Origin: Fagopyrum homotropicum
Taxonomy: Eukaryota; Streptophyta; Magnoliopsida; Caryophyllales; Polygonaceae
Assembly (NCBI GenBank): GCA_033239125.1
Contig: BSWB01000001.1
Location: forward strand, 29,167,501-29,231,500
Reading direction: 5' to 3'
Length of the DNA: 64,000 bases
Positions 10,603-23,720 of this stretch are shown here, piece after piece. A program made the translations under genes and the position numbers. How positions within the stretch are numbered: position 1 is the stretch's first letter; each line of letters starts with the position of its first letter. Under the pieces are notes generated by a model. That model was not told the origin of the DNA. It was given only the letters and a program-made list of their open reading frames with translations, and did not search any database.

Positions 10603-12242
10603 CTATGAACATGGTAAAGTTGTCCCTTATTATGAATCTTCCTCCTTTTTTTGAATGAGTGAAGCCACCACTACCAAGAATTTGTGCAGTCCTAGAAGTC
10701 GATGCAGCAGTTTCGTTTTCTCTTTGGGAAATGATGTTTACTCTGTAGTGACAGCCTCTCTTGAATGGCTGGATTCTATCTTGTATAGTCTTATTATCTG
10801 CTCTTAAGTTGTCATCTTTGTCTCCAATAAGCCAACAGTACAAGTTCCCTTAACAAAAATGGAACATGAAATTCAAGATACTTACCTGATAACAGATGAA
10901 TTGCCGGAATAAGTTTCTCAATGTTGCTACGGCTAAAGGAAACTGCAGAAGAGCTTGGAGATGCAATCGGGATCAGAACTTAAAACAGACAAGAAGAGTA
11001 GTATAACAGCAATGGACATTAAAGGCGGCTCTCTCCATTAAAGCCCTTTCCATTCAAACTAAAGTGCTCAAAAGATCAATTCTTTTGGGCCAGCCTAGAA
11101 AATCTATAAAGGTAAAGCCACCACAGGCACTACCAACACAGCTCCCATTTTTATCTGCTAACACAGGATAAAGCCTTCTTCCTCTACTAGATTTTTATCA
11201 CTTTAAATATATTAATATGCAACTGTACCATAAACCCTGTATTCTTTGGAGCAAGCCATGACCATAGAGAGAACAAAAGCACATTAGAATGACTGTTTAA
11301 AGGGATAATCAAACTAACAGTTTTATAATAATAGATAAAAACTGTAACAGTTCTGCTTTAGAATGCTCCCAGATTCATACGGTTATGTGATTATTAAGTT
11401 AAGGAAATTGAAGATTAGAGTAAGATAGAGAGCTTCTATGGATAGACGGCCAAGGAAATAATAATCATATAATTGGACATTGGAATAGATGAATAATGGA
11501 ATATGGGCCACAAGCAATCACCAAAAAGGGAAAATTAAAAGCAAAAGAAGAAAATTAAGCACAAAAAATCAGGGTTTTAAAGACTTATTCAATAGATTAG
11601 GGAGCTTGGAATTGTAAAAGTAGGCAGATTTTAAGAGACATAAAAAGCTTGCAAATTTAGTGTTTTTAAGGACTCTTTTCATGGTTTCCTGTTGGCTTCC
11701 TAAATTCCAACTTTTCTTAGCAGCAAAGGAATGGAAAACTATAATATGATAATGTTCAGTATAAGTGAGAGGGATGACAAATCACAGTATGAGGAAATTG
11801 CAAGAAGAAGAAGCCTCAGCCAGCAAGCTGTTGACATGTCAGCATAGGGAGGGTGACATGGCTTGACGAGTCTGGTAGAGGCTAAACATTAAAAAAATGG
11901 TGTATGATGGGTATGTATTCCGAGAAGATACTTGGCTTCTGTAGGATTTTGTTCCAACCCAACAGCCTTTATACATACTAATGATGTCTTATACATCAGC
12001 CTTGATTAAATTTTAATAAATTCTCTTATCTAGGAGTTTTAAGAGGGGCCCTCTTTGCTTTGATGCTTTCAATGCAACAAAGCAAGCAAAATCCAACACA
12101 TATAATAGGTGTTGTATGAGCAAGAAATGGATCAGAGGAAGTACAAGGAACACAAACTCACCCTTTCTCATATTTCTCTTCCCACCAGCTAAACCAAAAA
12201 CAAAGTACAGGGTTTTGCTTTGATTTCTTGCTGAATTTAGCT
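10603..12242. other. Intergenic between RING-CH and CLE genes
   Basis: Begins with the likely 3' UTR of the RING-CH gene. The remainder is AT-rich, with no convincing coding frame, repeat or RNA gene. The last few hundred bases should contain the CLE promoter and leader, but no clear TATA box was picked out. Confidence 0.4.
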
Positions 12243-12506
12243 ATGTCGAGTGTTCATAAGGCGTTCGTCTTTCTTTTCTTTGTTACTCTCTTAGCTACTA
12301 AACCCTGCAGGGTGTGTAGCCTTAGAAGGATAGATATTGTCCTTCTTCAACAGCAACAAATGAAGAATCGCCTTCTCATGGAAGGTGCAAAGGAGGCGGA
12401 AACAACCAAGAACAGATCACAGCCGATAAAAAAGGAATCCGATCCCTACCAAGCTAGCAAAAGAAAGGTTAGAAGGGGTCCTGATCCTATCCATAACAGG
12501 TCATGA
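12243..12506 (+). CDS. CLE family signalling peptide precursor
   Basis: An 87-residue, single-exon precursor. The start is the ATG at 12243; an in-frame TTG 15 nt upstream is not a likely plant start. Residues 6-26 are hydrophobic (KAFVFLFFVTLLATK) and read as a secretion signal. A charged variable region follows, and the C-terminus carries the CLE motif RKVRRGPDPIHN (residues 74-85) with only RS after it. In this family the 12-13 residue motif is cut out, may be hydroxylated at the prolines and is sensed by CLV1/BAM-type receptor kinases outside the cell. The PDPIHN ending with a KV start resembles CLE25/CLE26, while the arginine pair before glycine resembles CLE45. That group is linked to phloem and root development in other plants. 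The gene appears intact; exact orthology is not settled. Confidence 0.9.
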   Translation: MSSVHKAFVFLFFVTLLATKPCRVCSLRRIDIVLLQQQQMKNRLLMEGAKEAETTKNRSQPIKKESDPYQASKRKVRRGPDPIHNRS

Positions 12507-15500
12507 CAGTGTTTGATGCAATTATGTGAAGGACACATATCTGAGTTTGATGGAAGGCGATACAACAGTAGTAGCCCGAGACTCGTATCCACAAGTACAG
12601 TCAAGGATGCTGTTATAGTCTTTTGAGATATCAACAGAAGAAAGAGTGTTTGGTTTTGCTGATTTGTTTGCTTTAAGTTGAAAATTTCTGATAGCAAATG
12701 GATGAAATTCTTTGGTGTTCCTGCAAGAGAAGCAAAAGCCAGTGGGTTGGAATATATTTTCAGATTACCTTGCTTTTTTCCCATTTTGAAGATGCTGTTA
12801 TTCATATATTCCATCTCCTTTTAGCAAGCTCTTATGGCAACAGATGAATTATAACTAAGATTTGGTGGAATCCAATCCAGATATGTTATACTGCACATGT
12901 AAAGTGATGTTAACAGGATGGAAGAGTAATGGCTTGCATCTTTCACTGAGCAAATGGACAAACAACAAAGAATTTGTGCTACTTGAGGTATATATCTTTG
13001 AAGATACAGTGATAATTGTTGAATTGCAAGATTCTATTGGGCTTGGGCCCAGCCCAATAGATGAGTTCTGGGCTTTTGGGCCCTTCAAGGGCCTTATAAC
13101 ATGAACAAAGATGAATGGGTGAATAGAAACAAGAAAGGCACGGAGGAAAGCAAGAGAGAAAGGTTGATTAGAAATGTGAAAGGGAAGGGTGCAAGTGGTT
13201 AGGGAACCAAATCCTTACTTGTCAGAGCCTCTTCAAACTATTATTATGACGCCCATTTTGTTCCTTCATCTTATCTTATCTTTAACCATATATATTTTTA
13301 TTTATTTATTTAAATTATGATTTGGATCAATCTTTAGTTTATGGTTCATATTTTGTCTATAAATTCGATTATGTTCTACAGGGAAAAGGAAACAATAATG
13401 TCCACTGAAATTGGAGTACTAAATTGTGTGGGCCTCTTCTCATGCACCTCGTTTTCCTTTTGAACTCCTTCGTATAAAATAAAAATATAGTTTTACTAGA
13501 CTATGGGACATATCAGGATATCCGATCCGCCATATTGAATCGGACTTGAATTCCAATTCCGATCCGGTAAACGCCGGATATCCGATATCCGGCAGTACTA
13601 CAAGTAATAATAAACCCCTTCAACAAACTGAGCTATGTGACTCGATCACTAACAACCATTCTGAATCTGATCCATTGATCTGGTATACTTTTTTGTATCC
13701 TATCGCATTCGAAAAAATTCCGTTGGACTCAGATTTTCTTGAATAAGATTATTCGTATATTAGGACCGGATCAACAAATCAAATTATTTCTGAATCCCCC
13801 TACTATGGGTGACAATCTCGATTAAATGTGTTTTCAGTTACTCTACTCCCATAGCCATAGTAATATCGTCTACTTTAGTTAATCGAGTATTAATTAACCA
13901 AATTTCGATTCGGTTTTCTGATTAACCAAAACCCGCAAATATAATAAAGGTTTGACAAAAACTCACATCTTGGAACCTCGGTTAGTTGTGTATCCTCGTC
14001 CAAACTTTTTATATTGAGTAAATTACTCGACATGTCTACATGTGTCTATCATTCATAAATCACTATCTTCCATTAAAATGTTTTAAACACAAAAAATACT
14101 CATTAAATAAAATTCAACCTTTAGCTTCCCAAAAAATGAGAGAAAACTAGGAGTGTTCACACTTACTAATTCAATTTCGTTTTTGTCATCTCCACTAATT
14201 TTACAAATAATTATCCTCTTTCTAATTAAGAAGAAGAAGAAGAAAAATGAATATTAGTGGAGAGGGGACAAATTATCAAAAATTTATAAAAGGAAGACAA
14301 AATACTACAATTTATATAGGAAAAAGTTAGTTATCCAATTTACCCAAAAAAACAAATAAAATGAAAATTACTTCATTGCTAGCGAATGGGAGTGAGGGCA
14401 AATTAGAATAGAGAGTTTCGTGCCCGAATTATAACCCATTTCAAACACACATACTTTCCGTCGAGTTACCATCCTTATGTAAGTCTCTCTCAAAAATCAT
14501 ATCTTACATTCTATTAAAAAAAAAATATCAAAATTTATAGAGTAAACTTAAAATGAAACATGAATGATAGCTCTAAAACACAATGTATGGGCCATAAACT
14601 TAAACATAAATTCAATACCTAGTTGTTCATATGAAGCTCCTTGATCAAGTTATTCTTTAGATCCTTTACAAGAAGATTATTAACTCGTCAATCCATTAAG
14701 TTGGAAAGAAGAATATTCTCCACATTTTTGTTGTTCTCCCTCTCTTTGATCTTCATTTGCTTAATTAACACTTCATTTTTCCTTCCTAGCTTTAACAAGG
14801 GCTTGTTACTTCAACTGACCTTTTATTATTTCCATGTCATGTGTTCGAATCTCCGACCTTTTCTTCTTCAACTCGATCCATAAAACTGTCAAGTAATGTT
14901 AAAATTTTGGAGATGTTTGTTGTAATTACCCGTCTTTCTCCCGCCCTCTTCATACTAGTGCATGAGGATGAATAAATGATTTATATTAGGTTCCACTTTC
15001 ACTTGATGGAGTTGCAAAATTGGAGCTTGATGTGTATGCACTAAACTCGTTTACCTTTGTCCTCTTGAAATTATCCCCTTGTTTGAAGATGTTGGTTGGA
15101 TGTAGGCTTTTTATTTTGGTTTCTTTCTAAGCATGCGTCAAATGTGCTAATGCTTAAATTTTGCTTCGGAGAGATGTAGTTCCATATAAAAATTCCGAGC
15201 ATTGGGAAGGTCACAACCTTCAGATTCCCGACTCATTCTTCCATTTTGCGTCATTGCATAGACAACCACAAATTAAGAAACAAGTGCATTAAGTTTTTGG
15301 AATCGTGTCTTAAATTGTTTCCATAAGCGATGTGTTATATTTCTCCTTCTTTCAATGTAATAAGGATAAACTCAATTCTAGAACATCTTGCTAGATTGTT
15401 GCTTCCTTGGATATCATATTTGCTCGTGGTTAGTCTTCCACTAATTAAAATCTCAGCTTAACATAACACAAACTTTAAAAACTATCTGGATAGCTCAATG

Positions 15501-17440
15501 CACGACGTCGAATTTACTAACGCATAACGAATGTGCATTCAGACTGTGCGTCAGTTATGTTCTCTGATGTGCATGCTGTAAGACAATCCCTCTGCGCGTT
15601 AGATTGGTAATAAATCGAAATGAAATTGATATTTCTTGTGCACCATTATTCGGACATTTTTATAAAATAACTTGAACTGAGATTTATAATTTTAACAAGA
15701 TAAGAAACATTGAAGTGAACATTATAGTTTTAACAAGATAAAATAACTTGAAGTGTAAATAATTTGGACATTTTCAAGCTAATTGATTTTAACAAGATTT
15801 CATTACAAAGTTATAAAAATAATTCGTCGAAACATTCATTCGTTTTCTTATAACTTGAGGCCAAATTTTGCATTACACAATGAACGATGCATAAATATAA
15901 TAATAAAATCTAGCTTACAATAAATTCAACCGATACATAGACATTCGATTGATTTCTACTCGATTCTTAGATGATGGACACTCTAGTCATCGATGGTGAC
16001 AATGAAAGGCGTGTCTCATCCTTCCATGCTAGGGTCATGATGATGTGCCCATCCGATCGGTACAGGGGATAAAGGTGAATTTTCCGAGAGCCAATCCTAC
16101 AACGTTGGGTACACTACAATCAAATAGCCAGTAATAAAAGGTACAATAAAACTAAGTTCGATTATATTGTAACTCACCGATACAAAATGTGATTTTTCCC
16201 AACCAAGACCGTCGGTGGTTTCTGGTTCTCAAACAATTGTGATTATTGGTAACCAAATCTCCGACATCCTATAAGTAAAAGATGGCATGCATTATCTGTG
16301 GATATGTTCAACTTAATTATGTCCTTACGTCATCATCTATTTGCCCTAAACCTAGCTCATCTCTGCCTAATTTGAATTAGATTTGTATTCCGTCAAATCA
16401 TGATAATGATTAAGATATGTTCAATTAGATGATGGTAAACCTTTTCTTGTAGATTAAGATGAGCATTAGCATATTGTGTGGTGTTTAGTGATACGTCAAA
16501 GAGACGATGCATTATGTTTGGATATGTTTGAAGTGCAGTGCAGTGCATCCATCAATTTCTGTCCTTTTTATTTGAACTATAAGTCCACGATTAAAATGTT
16601 GAAGGCCTTCATGATTTATATCACATATCAATCAGCCTTAAAGCACGTCCCACGTAGCCACATATATATTTTGTCCTTTTAGGTTAACAATCGTCACTAA
16701 TTACGTCTTGCGTTAATATTTTTTGGACTTGTTCCTTTCTTATATGTTGATATGAGTATATCAGATATCGGTATCGATATTAAGCATATGGGTATGAGAT
16801 TGATATCTGATATCTGATATTTGTGTTTGACAAGATGATGAGGTATCGACATCAAGGCAGACTTGGAGAGGAAGAGTTGAGAGGGAGACGTGGGAGAAAA
16901 AGAACGTGATATCTGTCAATTTTTAAAGATATTAAAATCGATAAAAAAAAAAAAAGTAAAATATTGATATCGATTATATCACTTTGATACATATATCATA
17001 TCCATATCCCATATCAGGATATGGGAAATGAACAATCCCTTAATTTTTCAAACCCATGACATAAGTTAAAGTGCAAAATATGTTATTTTATTAATTTTAG
17101 TTTTAGAATAATGTATAACCAAAAGTGACGCCAAAGTTCAATAAATAGAAACACAAACTCCTTCAGTATGAACATTCTTAGGATGAACAAAATTTGACTT
17201 GCTAAATCAATTAATCTATGTTTATATTTTGATTATTTTCGCGGGACCACAGTTACTCTATGTATGGAATAGTGCACGTGCTATCTCTTTGAGATCGCAC
17301 TTGAACTCAAACAGTCAAACTTACTCATTCCTCTACCATTTTACCAATAATATAAAAAAAATACAATCTAAATAACAAACAACTTAATAAAAAAAACAAC
17401 TACAAGTGTTTAATGATTATCACCGGGATTTCAAACTTTT
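12507..17440. other. AT-rich intergenic region
   Basis: No gene recognised in nearly 5 kb. At 13515-13605 there is a cluster of GGATATCC/GATCCG words including the palindrome CCGGATATCCGATATCCGG, and at 16745-17030 another of GATATC/GGTATCG words. Both look like subterminal repeats of non-autonomous hAT-type elements, but no ends could be set. A direct repeat of TTTTAACAAGATAA occurs near 15690 and 15730. Reading frames here are short and unconvincing. Confidence 0.4.
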
Positions 17441-19911
17441 TGTAACACCCTTTATTTTAGAAACTCGGGACGTTATAGGCTGGGACCTCACAATGGGTCC
17501 CGACCATATCTTGACAACAACTTCACCGAACCTTAACAAGACACAAATAAAGGAAAATCGAATAAAGTCTATAATGTAACAAATGGAACTAAAAGAACCA
17601 ACCGTTAGCCAGGTACGACATAAGAAACAAATATCCAAAAGAACAAATGCATAAGATAGTCTCTTTACAAAATAAATAAATCCACAATGTCCTACTCCGT
17701 AGGGGAACCCGACTGACCACTCCCCTCCAAATCATTCTGCAGTTGCCCTATCCTGCAAGGTGTCTAACAACATAACGGTGTAACCGTTGGCTAACAATTC
17801 TAAGATATCGGAAAGTAATAGAATAGAAAAACAACCATCAATGCGGAAAGTAAACACACAACATGCTTTGCGTAGAAGTCCCGTTATTATCTTTTATGAA
17901 GTGATTCACTTCTAAGTTCAACTTATTCTTGTGGCACGAGGACCCCCTGACCCTCACCTCTATCCCCGTATACCAAAAGGAGTGGTTGGATGCATCTCGT
18001 CGTACACCGTGTATGGGCTAGTCGCGGAGAACCTTCTAGTCTCATGTCAGAGTTGGGCAGTGGTGCCACGACCCATTATACATAAACCTGGGTCTAACAG
18101 TTAATAGTGATGTCATCATATCCAAGTTATAATTTTGGAACACATAACACACACCACTATAATAGTCCACACCAATACGAAGAAAGTTAGTTAAGTAAGC
18201 CCATGAGACTTACCTATACCGAGTCAAAGCCCAATTAATGCTAACACTCGATCTAGTACGTGCGTGACCTCAACTACATGGTTAAAAGGGAAACTTGTAT
18301 CAATATCACATGTCTACCTTCTAGAAGATTCTAAATTGATTCTAGGTTAGCGAAGACGATTCGGAGATATTTATGAGATTAGCCTAACAACACTAGCAGG
18401 CCATACCTACTCTAATATGGAAGCAACGAAACTCCTAAATCTCAATTACAATTTCTAGGTAAAGGCGCAAAGTTGTCTTCACAAATGCAATTCTATACTT
18501 AGAAAAAAATTGGGTTCATAACTCTCAAACTACTTTTGGCCTAACTTTTTATGGTCATTACGTATAATCCAATCGTTGGATTTCTCTCAACTTCAAACAT
18601 GATATACTACAATATCTAGACTATAACATATCACAATTTCAAGAAAATCAAAAGAGTCTTAGCATGTTCAAATTTAGACCTAAAGATGCCATCACAACCA
18701 CATTTCTATACTTAACTAAATTTTTGGAATTTCTTGAAATACAGTTTTTGCCCCAACTTCACTAGCTTCTAAGTTTCAATCTAACCATTGTATTTTCTTC
18801 AACTTTGGATATGATAGACTGCAATATCCCTACTAGGACATATAAAAAATCTAGTAGAAAAAGGTGAGTCATTCATACGTAAATCTAGCTCCAAAGTTGG
18901 TTGCTCGATGACTGGAACTCGAAAGCAAAACTGGCGCTGAACCAAGTGAGTCTAGGGTTCATTTTTTGGGTTCTTCTTGGGGGTTCAGCCTAGCACATCC
19001 ACTCCTTTATGCTCTTGTGGTTCAATTGAAGAGATGAGTCATCACCCCTACTCCTATCCAAGAGAAGAAAGGGGGTAGACGACTTACCTATCGATCACAC
19101 TACTTGCTGCGATGTTTGTTATTGATGGTGCTCGAAGGAGAGGATAATGCTCCTGGTTGCGTGAACAAAGAAGGAGGGAGTCTCTTGGTTGTTGTCGGCG
19201 TGAATGAAGAAGGAAGGAGGCCTTGACTGTCGTCTGCGTGCACGAAGGAGAAGATAGTAGGTGGCCCGAGGCTGATGTTGCGTGGACGAAGCAGAAGAGA
19301 TGGTCTCATGTTGCTGCCTTACGTGAACGACCAAGGAAAAGAAAGTCAGTCCCTGGTTGTTGTTGTTGTGTACGTGAGAGGGGAAGAAGCCAACCCTTGG
19401 CTGTTATTTTGTACGTGAGAGGGGAAGAAGGGAGAAAGCCAGAGGTTGTGCGTACATGAGGGAGAAGAAGATGTCCCGGGGGAGTTGCTAAGTATGGGAG
19501 TGAAGACTAGGGTTACTTGGGACTTAAATTTAGAAAATAGGTGTTACCATTTGCTTTGTCTTCATGACATTAATGGTAGGCTTGCAAGGGATAGGGGCCA
19601 ATCTAGTGTGGTATAAATAGGTACAAATATACACAACAGGTGAGGTAAGGAGTAATGGATGGTTGGTCATATTGGGTAAGTATACCCACACCAAAATTTG
19701 ACAATACATTCACATAAAATGATAGGTATAAATTAGGTGGTATTTGGATTATGAGGTTAAGTATCACATAAAATAATAAGTAGGGTTAGGCATGGGGAGG
19801 CTTGGCCATAAAAACACAATCCATGGCTTCGAACAATGTGAAACGAATCCAAACCGGTCTAAGTCCGGTTTGACTCGGGATCTCACAAAAATAAAATTTT
19901 TGGATATTACA
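17441..19911 (-). repeat. 3' LTR of the chromovirus
   Basis: Starts TGTAACACCC and ends GGATATTACA, 2471 bp. Contains CCTCACAATGGGTCCCGACC about 45 bp in, shared with the other family copies. Reading frames around 19100-19460 lie inside it and are not genes. Compared with the right LTR it lacks about 250 bp near 18390. Confidence 0.85.
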
Positions 19912-19935
19912 TCAATCCCCCTTAAAATAAGTTTC
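19912..19935 (-). other. Polypurine tract of the chromovirus
   Basis: Read on the minus strand the sequence abutting the LTR is TTTTAAGGGGGATTGA, a typical plus-strand primer for Ty3/gypsy elements. It fixes the element's orientation. The same tract, slightly changed, follows the LTR that ends at 6332. Confidence 0.8.
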
Positions 19936-20149
19936 GTTCCGAAACTTAAGAAAAGAAAATTATAAAGTTTGTTCTATATATATCAGGGCGTACCTAACGA
20001 CTATTCGAGAAGGTAGTGTCGCTTCTCATCCTGAATACTATAAGTATCTATCATATAACAAGCTGTAACTATGTAGACCTATCAATGGGTAAGCAATCAA
20101 GCATTCAAGCAAATAAACAATCAGGTAATAACACACAAATACAAGTCCA

Positions 20150-23100
20150 AGGACTAACCCGTCGGTCCTGAGGGCATAAATCTCGGGATAGGTACTCCTA
20201 ACAATGTCCTCGGTTTCCCATGTAGCCTCATCGGTTCCCCGTCTAGACCCACTCTAAGATCTCAAATGTCCCGACATATCGAGGACTCAACTTCCCCTTA
20301 ATGCCAAAACGTCGGACGCCCCGCGTCGCTGAAACTCTCAACCAAACATGCGTACCAACTCTGAAATCTAGAGGCCGACGACTCTTTTCGACGTATGATT
20401 CTAGTGAATCTGTGCTGCCAACATACGCTCCCGAATCAAAACTACTCGAGCAATGTCTTCTTGTATCTACTCCAGGGCAAACTCCTTATGCTCCCCAAGG
20501 CTCATCTCAACATAGTGGTGTACGTCATCTCCGCCCATACAACACCTCACATGGAGTCATCTCAATAGATGCATTCCATTTTATTATTATATGAAAACTC
20601 TACTAAGGGGAGGTAGTTTGACCACACTTGTTCCCGATCTAACACACAACCCCAGAGAATATCCTCTAATGTTTGAATGGTCCTCTCAAACTCACCGTCA
20701 GTCTGAGGATGATATGATGTGGTAAAGTGGAGACTTGTACCCAATGCCACGTGCAACTGCTCCAAAACCTCGAGGTAAAATGCCCATCTCTATATGAAAC
20801 AATGATCTCGACACTCCATGGAATCTCACAATCTACCTCGTGAATTCTACAGCTAGACGATTCACTTGCCACGTACCCTGCTAGGGATGAAATATGTGGT
20901 CTTCTTCAGTCGATCCACCACAACCCATATGGCATCAAAACTCCTACTAGGTTGCAACCTTGTGACAAAGTCCATGGATATGACCTCTCATTTCCACTAC
21001 GACACTAACAGTGGGTGGAGCTCTTCTCTTGTCCTACGATGCTCAATCTTGACCTATTCACAAGTCGCACACTAGGCTACATATCTAGCTACATCGGGAT
21101 TTAAGCCAACCCACCAAAATAAATGTCTCACATCCCTGTACATCTTGCTAGCATCGGGGTGTACTGAATATGGTGTAGCATGAGCCTCGCCTAGTATCCT
21201 TTGTCTCAACTCACTGTTGATGGTACACATATACAACATTGGCGCCTACGGCGCATATCCTTTGGACAGTCTATCCCGAATCTTGGACAATGTCAGGCAA
21301 ATCTTCTGCTTATGTCGGATATAACCCAACAAGTTAGCTAGTAGCTCCATGGTGTAAAAGTGACTACTAAAACCTGGGAATCAAATCTCAACCTCTAGCC
21401 AGGCTAGATCTCTCTATAGCTGAGGTTGGGCGGTCAAACGAGCTATCGCTTCTCTTGAGACGTCTTCCGGCTAAGCGCATCGACAACTCATTCGCCTTCC
21501 CTAGGTGATATAGGATCTCAAGATCCAAATCCTTGATATACTCAAACATCTCCTCTGGCGGTTATTCAATTCCCGCTGAGTAAATACATACTTTAGGGTC
21601 TTACGGTCTATAAAGGTCTGACATGTTGCCCCATAAAGGTACTGACGCCAGATCTTTAGAGCATGAACTACTACAACTACCTCTAAATCATGAGTCGGGT
21701 AGCTCTCCTCGTACGTCATCAACTGGTAGGATGCGTATGCAATGACTTTACCTTTTTGCATCAAGACGCGTATCCAATGACTTTACCTTGTTGGCATGGC
21801 TCACACCAAACACATTGAGTGGTAATCCTTAGTAGGAAAGCAAGTGTGGGCTATCAATGAGAACCCCTCTAGGAACTGGCGGTAATAGCATGCTAGCCCT
21901 AGGAAACTGCATACCTCCTCAATATTCTTTGGAGGTTGCCACAAAGATACCGACTCGATCTTCGCCGGATCAAACTTGATCCCTTCAGTTGTGACAACAT
22001 GGCCAAGGAAGGCCACCTCCGAAATCCAAAACTCATATCTGGACAACTTGGCATAAAGTTCCTTGTCTTGGAGAACTTGAACACGGTCCTCAAGTGTCTT
22101 GCATGCTACTACTGACTCCTAGAGTGCACCAATATATCATTAATGAAAACCACCACAAACTGATCCAAAAATTCGATGAAGATTTCATTCATCGACTCCG
22201 TGAATACGGTACATTCGTGAGCCCAAGTGACATCACTACAAACTCATTGTGGCCATACTGGATCCGAAAGGCCGTATTGGGTATTTCTTGCTCTCTCACC
22301 CTCAATTGGTGGTAACCCGACCTCAAGTCAATCTTGGAGAACACCATGGCTCCTTGCAACTAATCAAGAAAATCATCAATACGAGGCAAGGGGTACTTGT
22401 TCTTGATGGTTATCCGGTTCAACTCATTGTAGTCAATACACAACCTTATCGACTGTCCTTCTTCACAAACAACAGTACGCCCCATGGAGAAACAATAAGG
22501 CGTGTGAACCCTTTCTTGTCCAATTCATCCAATAACTTCTTCAACTCTAGCATCTCAATAGGTGTTATGCGATAGGTGGCCTTCGAGATTGGCCTCGTAC
22601 CAGGCTCTAGCTCAATGCTGAAATCAACACTTCTCTGTGGAGGTAAGCCTGGTAGGTCATCACTAAACACATCTATAAACGCACACAACACTAGAATCTC
22701 ATACAACTCTGGAGCCTTTTGTTCCTTCATGACATAAAACTAGAAGGCCTCACAACCTTGCCCAATCAGTCTAGCTGCTCTAACGACACTAATGACAACT
22801 CTAGATCTCCCGAGGTCCCAACCCCGGAAGATATACTCATGGACCTCCTCAATAGTTACGGTTGCTGTCATCGTGCCAATATCCAGTACTGATCCATATC
22901 TAGCCATCCAATCCATCCCTAAGATGAAATCCTCATAAACTAGATGCATAACTAAAAAGTCTGCTGACCAGGTTTTGATTCCCCAAGAGAATAGGGCAAC
23001 CGTGAATCTCTCGAGAGCCTCTAACCCTACCACCGTCTTGCAACCCCACTATAAAAGGTATTATTTCAATTGTGGTTAAAGACAACATACCTACGCATGC

Positions 23101-23720
23101 CTCGGAAATGAAAGTGTATGTAACACCCGTATCAAATAGAACTCTAATAGGAAAATCCTTAATCTAAATAGTACTTGTAGTCACGGGTGCAGCCGGTTGG
23201 TCAGTGCTCTTTAATTCAAATACTCGTGCATGCGCTCCTCTCGTATCAGTTGCACCACCACCATGACCTCTATCGTGATCATGTCCATGCATGGAACTTT
23301 GTGGAGGAGGATGAACCGGGGCCCGAACTACTTATGATGGCTTAGAGCCCGGTATTGTGGTGGTCGTTGTCTACCTCTTTGAGTAACTAAGGGGGAAGAC
23401 CCCTATTGTGATGGAACTCTCCCCTAACCACAGAATGTAGCCCTATGCTTTGGTCTACCACAAGTGAAGTACGTCACCAAAGGCTTCTTGCACTTTGGCC
23501 GGATATGTCCATAGCCATAGTTGTGACACTATTGTCCTCTCTTCGGGGCCTGAGCCGTAGGGAAAAACTTGACCGCCCGTGCATCTTACCTCGTCCATAG
23601 CCAGAAGCACCTGCACCTGTAGTGGTGTGCCCTATCCTTTGCCGCTTCTTCGGCCCTACCAGTTAGACCAGCTCTCCTAGGACTTGGCCCGTCCCTCTCC
23701 TTCTCCGAGGCCCTATCCTT
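20150..23720 (-). pseudogene. Chromovirus gag(end)-pol remnant
   Basis: In coding order: a CCHC knuckle remnant near 23530-23470 (CHNYGYGHIRPKC), a protease tail near 22900 (ILGMDWMARYGSVLD), the RT start at 22730-22446 (PELYEI...[20 protein letters not shown]), later RT at 22046-21801 ([20 protein letters not shown]), RNase H at 21764-21501 ([22 protein letters not shown]), and the integrase core end at 20765-20562 (TTSYHPQTDGEFERTIQTLEDIL). Near 20310-20165 it has GIKGKLSPRYVG joined to EATWETEDIVRSTYPE, the end of a chromodomain, with the middle missing. Frames are broken by many stops and shifts. In this lineage the chromodomain steers integration to chromatin; this copy cannot make it. 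Lineage is inferred from the chromodomain and LTR type. Confidence 0.85.

Noticed and set aside
12446..12814. 122-codon frame on the minus strand overlapping the CLE gene
   Set aside because: Antisense to a clear CLE motif, with no recognisable domain.
19100..19459. Overlapping open frames on both strands
   Set aside because: They lie in the chromovirus LTR; the matching part of the other LTR (24700-25020) has different stops.
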